Positions 19,715 to 28,576 of a stretch of 64,000 bases of DNA are shown in pieces. Made by a program: the position numbers and the translations under genes. The stretch is from positions 1 through 64,000 of the forward strand of contig JAFLCP010000012.1 of assembly GCA_017303505.1 (NCBI GenBank), given 5' to 3'. The notes under the pieces are model-generated. The model saw only the letters and a list, made by a program, of their open reading frames with translations. It made no database searches and had not been told where the DNA came from. Positions within the stretch are counted from its first letter, which is position 1, and the number at the start of each line of letters is the position of its first letter. Origin of the DNA: Planctomycetota bacterium (GTDB lineage Bacteria; Planctomycetota; Planctomycetia; Pirellulales; Pirellulaceae).

Positions 19715-21027
19715 ATCGGCTGTAGCATTTCCTTCAGTTGCTCATACGCTTTCTTAAGAGCAGGGTCATCTGAAAGAGTATCCGCAGCGGACGGATCTCC
19801 ATTTCCTGAACTCGAAGTGCCACTGGCTGGCACTTCGGAGTTTCGCCAGCGTTGATACAACTTGCGAGTCTCTTCTTCCGTCAACGTGACGTTTAATTTT
19901 TCATCCGGCACCACACCCCACTCATCTTTTTCGGTCATGCGTGGACCACGATGAATGTTCTTACCAGAAGGTGGATAATACTTCGCTGTGGTTAACTTTA
20001 ACCCGCTCCGGCCACCATCCATCACAAAGACTTGCTGAATCGTCCCTTTGCCAAAGCTGCGTTCGCCCGCAACTTTAGCGCGGCCTTGATCATGTAGTGC
20101 GGCGGCCACAATTTCACTCGCGCTCGCCGAGCCACCGTTCACCAAAACAACAATCGGAACATCTTTGGCAATGGTTGTGCCCGCAGTGGCATCGTAAACA
20201 ACTCGGTCCTCAGGGAGACGGCCTTGGATGGTGACAATCGGACCACTCTCTAAAAACATGTCGCAAATATCCACTGCGGCCGGCAGCAGTCCACCTGCAT
20301 TATCTCGCAAGTCAATCACTAAACCGCGAGCATCACCTTTCACTAGCTCCAACGCTTTCCGGAACTCATCGGTTGTCTTCTCGCCGAAAATATCGATGCG
20401 CACATAAGCCACTTTTTCAGTGCCTGGCAAGAAATAATCCCAGGCTCCATCTTTCTTGCGTTGTGCTCCAACGACCGATTCAACTTCGACAGCGGCGCGT
20501 TTGATATCGACCTCAATAACAAGATCCTCTTTCCCTTCTTCCAAACTCTTGCGGCTCATTTTCAAATGCACCGAAGTTCCTTCTGGACCACGCAATAACT
20601 TGGAAGCATCGTCGACACTCATACCCTCGGTCGACTTCCCTTCAATTTCTAAAATCACATCGCCAGGCTCGACACCAGCTCGCAGAGCGGGCGATCCAGC
20701 TAGAGGTGTAATCACGGTCAGCCGTTCGACTGCCGGCGGTCCAACCAGATTCACGCCTAAACCTTCAAACTGTTGCTTGAGCACATCTTGAAAAGGTTTG
20801 TATTCCACAGGCGGAATGTAAGACGAATAAGGATCGAGGTCCTTCAACATTCCCGACATAGCCGAATCAAACAGCTTGCGTTGATCGACGGGTTCCACAT
20901 ACGCCCGAGAAATCAATTGCATCGCTGTGCCAATTTCTCCCGACAATCGCAAACGCTGCGCCTGGTAAAAACAGCCCAAGCACACAATCATGGCGACACA
21001 GATGATCTGTAAGTTTCTAGTAAGCAT
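19711..21027 (-). CDS. S41 family C-terminal processing protease
   Basis: A membrane-anchored periplasmic serine protease of 438 residues. N-terminal anchor (about 5-22, LQIICVAMIVCLGCFYQAQ). The region FDSAMSGMLKDLDPYSSYI is the Ctp signature. A PDZ domain follows (about 90-175, GSPALRAGVEPGDVILEIEG). The catalytic core has NGGSASASEIVAAAL (Ser) and GERSFGKGTIQ (Lys) at about 295-330, the Ser-Lys dyad of the family. It trims or degrades proteins by their C-termini and often matures envelope or secreted substrates. The C-terminal 60 residues are Ser/Gly-rich then helical. ATG 21027 is clear. It lies upstream of no obvious partner; rlmN is on the same strand 65 bases above. Confidence 0.93.
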   Translation of the reverse strand: MLTRNLQIICVAMIVCLGCFYQAQRLRLSGEIGTAMQLISRAYVEPVDQRKLFDSAMSGMLKDLDPYSSYIPPVEYKPFQDVLKQQFEGLGVNLVGPPAVERLTVITPLAGSPALRAGVEPGDVILEIEGKSTEGMSVDDASKLLRGPEGTSVHLKMSRKSLEEGKEDLVIEVDIKRAAVEVESVVGAQRKKDGAWDYFLPGTEKVAYVRIDIFGEKTTDEFRKALELVKGDARGLVIDLRDNAGGLLPAAVDICDMFLESGPIVTIQGRLPEDRVVYDATAGTTIAKDVPIVVLVNGGSASASEIVAAALHDQGRAKVAGERSFGKGTIQQVFVMDGGRSGLKLTTAKYYPPSGKNIHRGPRMTEKDEWGVVPDEKLNVTLTEEETRKLYQRWRNSEVPASGTSSSGNGDPSAADTLSDDPALKKAYEQLKEMLQPI

Positions 21028-21092
21028 GAGAGCGATTCGTCTAGTTGAGTTGGCAGCGCAAGTTTATCAAACCAGAAGCATCGCGATGGCCA

Positions 21093-22172
21093 TCAGGCTT
21101 CTGGAGCGGTTTGGCGAATGCGACGCAATTGACCACATGCCGCTTGTATCTCATCACCTTTGCGTTGCCGGAACATGACATTGATGCCACCTTCCAATAG
21201 AGCACGCCGAAAATGATGAATCCGTTCAGGTGAAGGGGTTTCATACGGCAAACCGGGTACTGGATTATAGGGGATCACATTGAGCATCGCCCCTCGGTGT
21301 GCCAAAAGTTTTACCAGATCATCTGCACATTCAGGTGAATCATTGATCTTCGCCAGCAAAACGTATTCAAACGTCAAACGCCTTCCAGTCCTCTCAAAGT
21401 AACGATCGGCAGCCTGCAAAATCGCGCCAATCCCCACCTTGCTATTCGTGGGCACAATCCGGTTTCGCAATTCGTCCGTGGGAGCATGGAGGCTAACCGC
21501 TAAATGAAAGGGGACTTCATATTCGGCGAGGCGATCGATGGCGGCAGGTAGCCCAACAGTGCTAATGGTGATACGACGAGGTGAGATTCCTAATCCTTCT
21601 GGATGTCGAGCCACATCTAATGCGGCCAAAACATTTTGCAGATTGGCTAACGGCTCTCCCATTCCCATCATGACGATATGACTCAAGCGTTCTTCGGCGG
21701 GCAGCAGACGTTGCAAACGCAACATTTGCTCCAGGATTTCGCCGCGTGTTAAGTTGCGATCGACGCCATCCATACCGCTCGCGCAAAACACACACCCCAT
21801 GCCACAACCGACTTGGCTGCTAACGCAAATCGAACGGCGATGTTCTTCACGCAACAAAACGCATTCGATGCGACCACCATCGGCCATTTGCAACAACAAC
21901 TTTTCGGTACCATCTTCCGACTCAAGATGATCAACAACCGTCGATGTCCACAGCAATAAAGACTCGCTCAACTCTTGCCGCAATTTCTTGGGCAAGTCGG
22001 TCATATCTTCAAACGAGTCCGCGCGTCCTTCGAAAATCCATTTCCATATTTGCTTCGCCCGAAACGCGGGATACCCGCGTTCTTGCAGCCATGTTTGAAT
22101 CGCCGCTTTGTCCCAATTCAAAATGTGATTGGCAGGCAACGAAGGGCGTTTCGATTCGACAATAGGAAGCAT
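21093..22172 (-). CDS. rlmN: Dual-specificity 23S rRNA / tRNA adenine C2-methyltransferase
   Basis: Radical SAM enzyme that methylates A2503 of 23S rRNA and A37 of tRNAs, tuning proofreading in the peptidyl transferase centre. The radical SAM cluster motif CGMGCVFC is in QVGCGMGCVFCASGMDG. The family blocks MGMGEPLANLQNV, ISTVGLPAAIDRLAE and VSLHAPTDELRNRIVP are present; the C-terminal Cys in AACGQLR is the second catalytic Cys. ATG 22172 (MLPIVESKRPSLPANHIL) gives 359 residues and fits family alignment; the frame is open to another ATG at 22292 with a hydrophobic, unlikely extension. It is divergent from the M20 peptidase. Confidence 0.94.
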   Translation of the reverse strand: MLPIVESKRPSLPANHILNWDKAAIQTWLQERGYPAFRAKQIWKWIFEGRADSFEDMTDLPKKLRQELSESLLLWTSTVVDHLESEDGTEKLLLQMADGGRIECVLLREEHRRSICVSSQVGCGMGCVFCASGMDGVDRNLTRGEILEQMLRLQRLLPAEERLSHIVMMGMGEPLANLQNVLAALDVARHPEGLGISPRRITISTVGLPAAIDRLAEYEVPFHLAVSLHAPTDELRNRIVPTNSKVGIGAILQAADRYFERTGRRLTFEYVLLAKINDSPECADDLVKLLAHRGAMLNVIPYNPVPGLPYETPSPERIHHFRRALLEGGINVMFRQRKGDEIQAACGQLRRIRQTAPEA

Positions 22173-22307
22173 AGGAAAGCGAGGGAAAAATATCTTAGAG
22201 GGATCAACGACGCGCACCGATAGACATGGTATTATAGCTCCTCGCCTGAAAAATAGGCTGTTTCTCCCAGTAATCCCAACTGCTTTATGCATAGTTGATC
22301 GTCAAAT

Positions 22308-23489
22308 ATGATCGAGATCTCCGAAAAACGCGCTGTGGAACTAGTGACCCGACTGATGGAAATCCCTGGCCCTAGCGGCCAAGAGTTGGGCGTCTCGCAA
22401 ACTGTTGAACAAACGCTACTCGCTGCCGGTGTTCCCGCCAGCTGCATCAGACGGGACAAATCCCACCAACGGTCACATTTCGGTGGTGAAACGGGCAACC
22501 TCATTGTAAAGCTCCCAGGCAATCGCCGCGGCCCTCGAGTTTTGCTCTCGGCCCACATGGACACGGTCCCACTCTGCGTCGGTTGCCGACCACAGCGCCG
22601 CCAGGACAAGATCGTGTCCGCACTCAGCACTACGGCCTTGGGCGCGGACGATCGCGCGGGTGTCGCGGTCGTCTTGACCGCCGCCCTCGAAGCCCTTGAA
22701 AAAAATCTCCCCTACCTCCCCACAACTCTCTGCTTTTTCATTCAAGAGGAAGTTGGCTTGCAAGGTAGCCGTTTGCTGCAAGCGAACTTATTGGGCAAAC
22801 CCAAACTCGCATTCAACTTTGATGGTGGCATGGCAACCAAAATGACCATTGGCGCCACCAGCGGTGTCCGCATGAATGCCATGTTCAAAGGGATCGCCAG
22901 CCACGCTGGTATCGCCCCAGCAGATGGCGCCAACGCCATCACCGCTGCTTCACTAGCCATCGCTCGTTTGCAAAACGATGGTTGGTTGGGAGCTGTAAAG
23001 AAAGGGAAATTTGTCGGCACCAGCAACATCGGCGTGTTGCAAGGGGGCAATGCCACCAACGTGGTTGCAGACTCTGCTCTAGTTCGCGCCGAAGCTCGCA
23101 GCCATAACAAGGACTTCCGCGATCGCATCGTTCAATCGATGGTCGATGCCTTCACCTGGGGCGCCAGCCAAGTGAAAAATTTGAAAGGGGAAAGCGTCAA
23201 AGTTGAAATCGAAAGCCGCATCGATTACGAAGCTTACAAGTTGGACAAAGATGATCCTTCGGTTGTCGCTGCTACCAAAGCTGCTAAATCGTTGGGCCTA
23301 GAATCGGTAATGGCGATCAGCGACGGCGGCCTCGATGCCAACTGGTTGTTCCAACATGACATCCCAGCTGTGTCGCTCGGTTGCGGACAACGCAACGTTC
23401 ACACCACCAACGAATACCTCGATGTCCCCGACTTCCTCAACGCCTGTCGCATTGCGACTTGGTTGATTCAAAATGCAGACTTGGCGTGA
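22308..23489 (+). CDS. M20-family zinc peptidase (peptidase T-like)
   Basis: Cytoplasmic di-zinc aminopeptidase of 393 residues. Metal ligands can be placed: His in LLSAHMDTVP (about 82), bridging Asp in ALGADDRAGVAVVL (about 112), the Glu pair in FIQEEVGLQGS (about 147), Asp in FNFDGGMA and His in QRNVHTTNEY near the C-terminus. The order and phrases match the M20 (peptidase T) group; the dimerisation domain with ASHAGIAPADGANAI sits between the two metal-binding halves. The peptide substrate is unknown, and the family also includes non-peptide hydrolases. ATG 22308. The gene for the BFD-like protein follows 10 bases on, suggesting co-transcription. Confidence 0.88.
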   Translation: MIEISEKRAVELVTRLMEIPGPSGQELGVSQTVEQTLLAAGVPASCIRRDKSHQRSHFGGETGNLIVKLPGNRRGPRVLLSAHMDTVPLCVGCRPQRRQDKIVSALSTTALGADDRAGVAVVLTAALEALEKNLPYLPTTLCFFIQEEVGLQGSRLLQANLLGKPKLAFNFDGGMATKMTIGATSGVRMNAMFKGIASHAGIAPADGANAITAASLAIARLQNDGWLGAVKKGKFVGTSNIGVLQGGNATNVVADSALVRAEARSHNKDFRDRIVQSMVDAFTWGASQVKNLKGESVKVEIESRIDYEAYKLDKDDPSVVAATKAAKSLGLESVMAISDGGLDANWLFQHDIPAVSLGCGQRNVHTTNEYLDVPDFLNACRIATWLIQNADLA

Positions 23490-23499
23490 GTAATCCGCA

Positions 23500-23829
23500 A
23501 TGCAACCTGACGACGAACTCTGCCTCTGCTTTCACGTCTCGTGGCGCAAAGTCATCAACTATGTGCGCGTTGAGAAAGTCACTCGACCAAGCCAAGTGAG
23601 CCAATGTTTCGGAGCAGGAACAGGTTGCGGTTGGTGCCGCCCTTTTTTGAATCGTTTGGTCCAACAAGTCGGCGAAGATCCACCGAGCCCCAATGAGATC
23701 CAGGCCTGGCTCGAATCTCGCAGTCCCCGAAAAGATCGCTATCAATCGGGACGCGAGTCCCACAAAAACAACACCAAATCAGGCGCAAATTCCGACGAAA
23801 ACCCGCCCAAACCGGACAGCCCCCCCTAA
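23500..23829 (+). CDS. BFD-like [2Fe-2S] protein
   Basis: A 109-residue protein. The first 60 residues match the bacterioferritin-associated ferredoxin fold: CLC at positions 8-10 and CGWC at 43-46, giving the Cys-x-Cys-x32-Cys-x2-Cys cluster ligands. The middle (WRKVINYVRVEKVTRPSQVS) fits the helix-turn-helix of this fold. BFD releases iron from bacterioferritin or acts as a redox partner in some enzymes. The C-terminal half is a charged, Pro/Ser/Asn-rich tail without similarity. No bacterioferritin gene is nearby, so its partner is unclear. The start 10 bases after the peptidase stop indicates translational coupling or an operon. Confidence 0.8.
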   Translation: MQPDDELCLCFHVSWRKVINYVRVEKVTRPSQVSQCFGAGTGCGWCRPFLNRLVQQVGEDPPSPNEIQAWLESRSPRKDRYQSGRESHKNNTKSGANSDENPPKPDSPP

Positions 23830-23972
23830 CTAAGGTAGCCACGAACACGGTGACGCGCGCGGTTTGGACTGGGATCACAATCGATTTTTGATTAAGATAG
23901 AGGTTATTGGCATGCGACTTTGGCGTGCCAGAGAGCAAATTAGTGTCGGGAAAACGTCCCGAGGAGTAAAAA

Positions 23973-24287
23973 ATGGCCGGCCGGGTAACCAATCGAAAAG
24001 CGTTGCGCGAAGCTTATGATGCAGCCGAAGCGCGTGGCGTTGAAGGTGAAGAAGTAGTAGCAGAAACCAAGAAGAAGAAAGAGCCTGCCAAGCGAACGCG
24101 AGCCAAGAAAGAGCCTGCCGAAGTTCGAGTTAAGGTTCAATGGGCTGTTTTTAGCCAAAACCTCAAGCGAGTTGCCACTTTCGACTTCAACCAAGAAGCC
24201 ATGGCCCGCAAGAAGGCAGAAGAATTGTCCCAATCCAGCGGCAATAACCACTTCGTACAAAAGATGAAAGAACCAGTGACCGCGTAA
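23973..24287 (+). CDS. Small basic protein of unknown function
   Basis: A 104-residue protein starting MAGRVTNRKALREAYDAAEA, with a Lys/Glu/Ala-rich segment (about 28-52, TKKKKEPAKRTRAKKEPAE) and a compact C-terminal part (VKVQWAVFSQNLKRVATFDF, NQEAMARKKAEELSQSSG). The C-terminal part resembles a small alpha/beta domain and looks conserved; the linker resembles those of nucleic-acid-binding proteins. Very strong ribosome-binding site GAGGAG before ATG 23973 and a terminator 57 bases past the stop suggest a free-standing, well expressed gene. I cannot name the family. Confidence 0.8.
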   Translation: MAGRVTNRKALREAYDAAEARGVEGEEVVAETKKKKEPAKRTRAKKEPAEVRVKVQWAVFSQNLKRVATFDFNQEAMARKKAEELSQSSGNNHFVQKMKEPVTA

Positions 24288-24343
24288 CGCGTCACAGCCC
24301 AGAGTGATCTCTCTCACTTAAACTTTCATTCACAATACATCTT

Positions 24344-24390
24344 GAACCATCAGCAATTGTGATCACATTGCCGATGGTTCTTTTCATTTT
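24344..24390 (+). terminator. Rho-independent terminator
   Basis: GAACCATCAGCAAT (24344-24357) pairs with ATTGCCGATGGTTC (24367-24380) with one mismatch, then TTTTCATTTT. It ends transcription after the small basic protein and before the MnmE-like gene. Confidence 0.85.
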
Positions 24391-24435
24391 ATCACTAAGT
24401 TTCGAACCACTCTTATCGCATACGACTCCTTCCCT

Positions 24436-25605
24436 ATGACCAGCGGCATCGGTTCTGACACCGCTCAGCGATTAACGTCCGCCACACCAGGTGCCATCGG
24501 AGTCATCGCGCTGGCTGGCCCTAACGCTCTCACCTCGATTCAACAATATTTCCGCTCCATCCACGGCAACCCCATGTCGCAATGGCCAGTTCCATCCATT
24601 CGCTTCGGCCATTGGAATTTAGATGCGCAACACACAGAAGAACTCGTTGTAGCCAGACTCAGCGAGGAGAAGTTTGAACTTCATTGCCATGCAGGTCTCG
24701 TTGTTCAATCCATTCTCAATCAGTTGCAGGCGTTGGGCATTACACTTCGCGAGCCCAATGTAAGCCAAGACACGCTGCACACACTGCCGCTGGAACAACA
24801 AGCCCAACAACTCTTACTACAAGCAACCACTGAAACGACGGCGGCTATCCTGCTCGATCAGCAGCGTGGTGCTTTGCGCCGAGAGCTCCAAGAAATTTTG
24901 GCGCTATTGGATCATGGTGCAAAACAACTCGCTCAACACAAACTGCAAGATCTGCTCAGCTTTTCAGCTGTGGGCTCTCATTTGATTTCACCCTGGCAAG
25001 TTCAACTTGCCGGACCACCCAATGTTGGAAAAAGCAGTCTGCTCAATTCGATCTTGGGTTATCGACGCGCTATCGTTCATGATTCAGCTGGTACTACCCG
25101 CGATTTGGTACAAGCCACAACGTCGCTCAACGGTTGGCCATTTCGCTTCACCGACTCCGCAGGTGTCCGCGACGCAACCAATCTCGGAGAAGCAGAATCG
25201 ATTGGTATTGAACGAGCCCTGGCCGCCGCCAACACGATGGATGTCGTCTTGCTCATCCTCGAACCAACACATGGCCTCACCTCTGTGCATCAATTGTTTC
25301 TCGAGCGATTTGCGGACAAAACGCTTTTGGTACTTAACCAAATCGATCGCCTCTCTCCCGCCGCTCGTTCCCACTCCATAACCCAATTCAAGGCTCTAGG
25401 CGTCAGCGCCCATACCGGCGAAGGTCTCCCCGAATTGCTTTCCGCTATTGAGCGTCGCCTGATTTCTTCGGTTCCCACCCCTGGCCAAGCAATCCCTTTC
25501 CTGCCCCATCACTTACAGTCGCTCCATAAGTCGCTCGCCGCCCTGCAAATCGGCCAAATTCCACTCGCCGCGACTGAATTACGTGAACTAATGAGCGTCA
25601 AATAG
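24436..25605 (+). CDS. MnmE-like GTPase lacking the C-terminal cysteine
   Basis: A 389-residue relative of the tRNA-modification GTPase MnmE, which with MnmG adds the cmnm5 group to U34. The N-terminal half follows the MnmE plan in weak form (GAIGVIALAGPNALTS in place of the folate-binding lead). The GTPase domain has G1 GPPNVGKSS (about 193), G2 AGTTRD, G3 DSAGVRD (about 239; usual DTAGLR), G4 NQID (about 301; usual NKxD) and G5 SAHTGEG. MnmE normally ends in FCxGK with the catalytic Cys; this one ends ATELRELMSVK with no Cys. It may be a divergent MnmE that works by another route, or a paralogue with a new role. At 389 residues it is about 60 shorter than usual. ATG 24436. Confidence 0.82.
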   Translation: MTSGIGSDTAQRLTSATPGAIGVIALAGPNALTSIQQYFRSIHGNPMSQWPVPSIRFGHWNLDAQHTEELVVARLSEEKFELHCHAGLVVQSILNQLQALGITLREPNVSQDTLHTLPLEQQAQQLLLQATTETTAAILLDQQRGALRRELQEILALLDHGAKQLAQHKLQDLLSFSAVGSHLISPWQVQLAGPPNVGKSSLLNSILGYRRAIVHDSAGTTRDLVQATTSLNGWPFRFTDSAGVRDATNLGEAESIGIERALAAANTMDVVLLILEPTHGLTSVHQLFLERFADKTLLVLNQIDRLSPAARSHSITQFKALGVSAHTGEGLPELLSAIERRLISSVPTPGQAIPFLPHHLQSLHKSLAALQIGQIPLAATELRELMSVK

Positions 25606-25824
25606 CGTAGCACGGTGGGCTTAGATTGCCCAAACATCCACAAAATGCACATGCAACTACATTGCATGTATGAATAGAACCTATTTACAATGGTTGAATC
25701 AAAGCAGCGGATGGGCGACAGCGAGCTATGCCGCTTTGCCCTTATCGGCAACAATCGTATACTGATATTCATCTCGTCCTTCACTGGACCGCCATTATCT
25801 AACTGTCATTTTCGGAGCTATGGA

Positions 25825-26370
25825 ATGTTGACCTCCTTTCGTTTTCTTTCATTGGCCTGTTGTCTCGTTGCGACTCTCGCTTGGACCTCTGGCTGCGACA
25901 ACAAACCTGTTACCCAAGAGCCACCCAAAAAGTCAGGTGCAGCCGAAGAACATGATCATGCTCACGACCACGATCATGATCATGAACACAAAGAAGGCGA
26001 AACCCATGCGGATCATGCCGAGGAAGGGGCTCATGACCACAGCAACCTGAGCCTAGCTGACGCTACTAAAGAAATTATCTCCTTGCAAAAAGCCATCTCC
26101 GAAGCCTTTGCAGCGAATGATCCCGAGAAGGCTCACGATCCATTGCATGAAATAGGACATATCATCCAAGTGCTCGAAGGTGCCGGCAAGAAAGCCTCAC
26201 TCTCGGAAGCGGATGCCACCGAACTCAAAGCCACCCAAGATGGTTTGATGGACGCCTTCTCGAAGGTTGACGGTGCGATGCACGGTACAGGCGAAACCAA
26301 ATATGCCGATGTAGCCGAGCAAGTCGACAAACTGATCGTAACCCTGAAGAAGCTGGCTAAAGTCGAGTAA
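25825..26370 (+). CDS. Histidine-rich lipoprotein
   Basis: A 181-residue lipoprotein. Signal: MLTSFRFLSLACCLVATLAW, lipobox WTSG before Cys24. After a short Pro/Lys linker comes a His-rich stretch (about 43-72, containing HDHAHDHDHDHEH), typical of zinc or nickel binding. The remainder is helical: LADATKEIISLQKAISEAFA and a repeated sub-motif that looks like a four-helix bundle (residues about 75-180). GGAG at 25814-25817 places the start at ATG 25825. The gene is 64 bases before another lipoprotein gene on the same strand, which carries a CxxC; together they look like a metal-handling pair. The metal is unknown. Confidence 0.85.
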   Translation: MLTSFRFLSLACCLVATLAWTSGCDNKPVTQEPPKKSGAAEEHDHAHDHDHDHEHKEGETHADHAEEGAHDHSNLSLADATKEIISLQKAISEAFAANDPEKAHDPLHEIGHIIQVLEGAGKKASLSEADATELKATQDGLMDAFSKVDGAMHGTGETKYADVAEQVDKLIVTLKKLAKVE

Positions 26371-26434
26371 GTCGCCACATCTCTACGGACATCAGTACCG
26401 CAATGAAACGAATTTGTACACGGAGAATTGAATC

Positions 26435-26962
26435 ATGCAGCACGAAGTAAAGCCAAGCTGGATTCTTGCCTTACTCCTTTTTTCACAATTTGGATTTTGG
26501 TCCGGCTGTGAATCAAGCGAAGCCCAAAAACTCAATTCACTGAAGGTTTCGCTGGTTTCCGCTCAAGAGCCTGCGAGTCCTAAAACCATTGCGGAAGCGA
26601 AAGAAAAGATCGCCGAAACGACAGATGTCGTGATCCGTGGTGTCATTAAGGCTCGCGACCTTGATCCTTTTGAGAAAAACAAGTCCATCTTTATCGTTAC
26701 GGACATTATCGAAGATGAACATGGTGGCGATCCAAATCACAAACCCGATGATTGCCCTTTTTGCAAACATCGCGCCGAAAACGCCGCCATGGCCCAGGTT
26801 CGACTTGTTGACGATAAAGGAACTCCACACCCTTACAGCGCAGCAGACTTGCTGAATGTCAAAGAAGGGGACGTGGTTGTCGTCGCAGGCTCCGCCACAT
26901 TCGACGAAGCGGTCGATTTGTTCTCCATCACTGCCAAGCAGGTTTACGTCGCTAAAAAGTAA
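26435..26962 (+). CDS. Lipoprotein with CxxC and metal-ligand cluster
   Basis: A 175-residue lipoprotein: signal to about residue 24 with lipobox FWSG before Cys25. The mature domain (about 55-175) starts IAETTDVVIRGVIKARDLDPF and reads as a small beta-barrel, possibly OB-like. It contains HGGDPNHKPDDCPFCKHRA, with His, Asp and Cys107/Cys110, a plausible zinc or copper site. A Shine-Dalgarno ACGGAGAA precedes ATG 26435. The gene follows the His-rich lipoprotein and both share the terminator at 27021. Function not known; the motif suggests metal sensing or buffering at the membrane. Confidence 0.8.
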   Translation: MQHEVKPSWILALLLFSQFGFWSGCESSEAQKLNSLKVSLVSAQEPASPKTIAEAKEKIAETTDVVIRGVIKARDLDPFEKNKSIFIVTDIIEDEHGGDPNHKPDDCPFCKHRAENAAMAQVRLVDDKGTPHPYSAADLLNVKEGDVVVVAGSATFDEAVDLFSITAKQVYVAKK

Positions 26963-27020
26963 AGCTTGGGTCGCCAACATGGATGGCGATTCGAGGTTAC
27001 CATGGTCGCAAAAATTTTAA

Positions 27021-27055
27021 GGGTCGACTCGAAATCGAGTCGGCCCTTTTTTTTA
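27021..27055 (+). terminator. Rho-independent terminator of the lipoprotein pair
   Basis: GGGTCGACTCG (27021-27031) pairs with CGAGTCGGCCC (27036-27046) around a four-base loop, with one mismatch, followed by eight T. The opposite-strand phoH gene ends inside this T run. Confidence 0.9.
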
Positions 27056-28375
27056 CAACAACTCGGCAGCCAGATCGGCCAATAGCGAACGCTCGCCTTT
27101 CTCCAACGTGACATGCGAATAGATCGCTTGCCCTTTCATACGGTTGATCAAGTAAGTCAAACCGTTGGAAAGACTATCGAGATAGGGATGATCAATTTGC
27201 CGAATATCACCCGTAAAAACAATCTTTGTCCCTTCACCTGCCCGCGTAATAATTGTCTTCACTTCATGCGGCGTTAGATTCTGGGCCTCATCCACAATGA
27301 AGAAGATTTTCTGCAAACTGCGGCCGCGAATGTAAGCCAACGGGGTAATCAATAACTTATCCGTCTCTTGCATTTGCTGAATTTTCTTCCGTTCAGCATC
27401 GTTTTCGTCGAACTGCCCTTTGATCACGGTGAGGTTGTCATACAACGGCTGCATATAGGGATCTAATTTGGCGTTCACGTCGCCTGGCAAGAAGCCGATA
27501 TCTTTATTGCTTAGCGGCACAATAGGTCGGGCCAACAAGATTTGGCGAAAGTTGCGACGTTGCTGAAGTGCCGATGCCAAAGCCAAGAGTGTTTTGCCGG
27601 TCCCTGCACGCCCAGCCAATGTCACCAATCGCACAGAGTCATCCATCAACGCATTCAACGCGAACGATTGCTCAGCATTGCGAGGCGAGATTCCATAACA
27701 TTTGAGCTTTTCAACTTTTTGAAAGCGATTGGTTCCCACTTTGTAGTTGGCGAGTATCGACCGAGACGTCGAACGCAGAATGAAGTTCTCGTTGGCGACC
27801 GGCGACTCGATAAACGGTACCTCTTCTGCCGTTGGACTCCCTTCTCCATTGAAGAAAGAATCGAGCAGTGGATCGTCAATCTTAAGATGACGCTTGCCGG
27901 TATAGAGCGTATCGAAATTCTTTACTTTGTCTGTGGTAAAATCTTGAGCGACAATTCCCAGAGCCTTGGCCTTGATGCGAACATTCGTATCTTTTGAAAC
28001 CAAGATTACTGCCCGATCTGGCTCCTCTTTGCTCAAAACTAACGCCGTATTCAAAATACGATGATCGGGTATATCCTGGATAAAAGCCTGTTCGACCTTT
28101 GGATCAAATTGCTGAGCCAGCGCGACGCGTATCCGTCCACGCCCCTCTCCAAGCGGAGCTCCATCACCTTCCAATAAATCCCCGGCGATTTCGTCCATGC
28201 TTCGCAAGAATTGGCGAGCATGGAAGTTGATATCGCTTGTCCCTTTCTTGAATTGATCGAGCTCTTCGATCACGGTGATGGGGATAGCAATGTCATGCTC
28301 TTGGAAAGAATAAAGACATTGAGAATCATGCAGAATCACGTTCGTATCCAATACGAACAGTTTCGTCTTGGCCAT
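27053..28375 (-). CDS. PIN-PhoH2 family ATPase
   Basis: A 440-residue protein with an N-terminal PIN ribonuclease domain (about 1-130, [15 protein letters not shown] carrying the first acidic residue) and a C-terminal PhoH-like ATPase (about 230-440). Walker [14 protein letters not shown]. Walker [14 protein letters not shown]. Established members of this PhoH2 group unwind and cleave RNA. The RNA target here is unknown. AAGGAG at 28382-28387 sits 7 bases from ATG 28375 and rejects the longer frame reaching 28435. It stands alone on the minus strand. Confidence 0.93.
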   Translation of the reverse strand: MAKTKLFVLDTNVILHDSQCLYSFQEHDIAIPITVIEELDQFKKGTSDINFHARQFLRSMDEIAGDLLEGDGAPLGEGRGRIRVALAQQFDPKVEQAFIQDIPDHRILNTALVLSKEEPDRAVILVSKDTNVRIKAKALGIVAQDFTTDKVKNFDTLYTGKRHLKIDDPLLDSFFNGEGSPTAEEVPFIESPVANENFILRSTSRSILANYKVGTNRFQKVEKLKCYGISPRNAEQSFALNALMDDSVRLVTLAGRAGTGKTLLALASALQQRRNFRQILLARPIVPLSNKDIGFLPGDVNAKLDPYMQPLYDNLTVIKGQFDENDAERKKIQQMQETDKLLITPLAYIRGRSLQKIFFIVDEAQNLTPHEVKTIITRAGEGTKIVFTGDIRQIDHPYLDSLSNGLTYLINRMKGQAIYSHVTLEKGERSLLADLAAELL

Positions 28376-28576
28376 CCTTGTCTCCTTGGTGGGCTCCTCG
28401 CGGGATCTCCATGCCGATGGTGAGATAGACAACAAGCTGCTTGCTCACGTCAAACAGCTATGCCATGTTTTAGCATGAACACAATGCCATAAACAACCAG
28501 CCATGGAACCAGACCGGTGCATGACAACGGAGCAGGGGAGGGGATGCGGCATAGCTCCCCTGCATCCCAATTAGGC

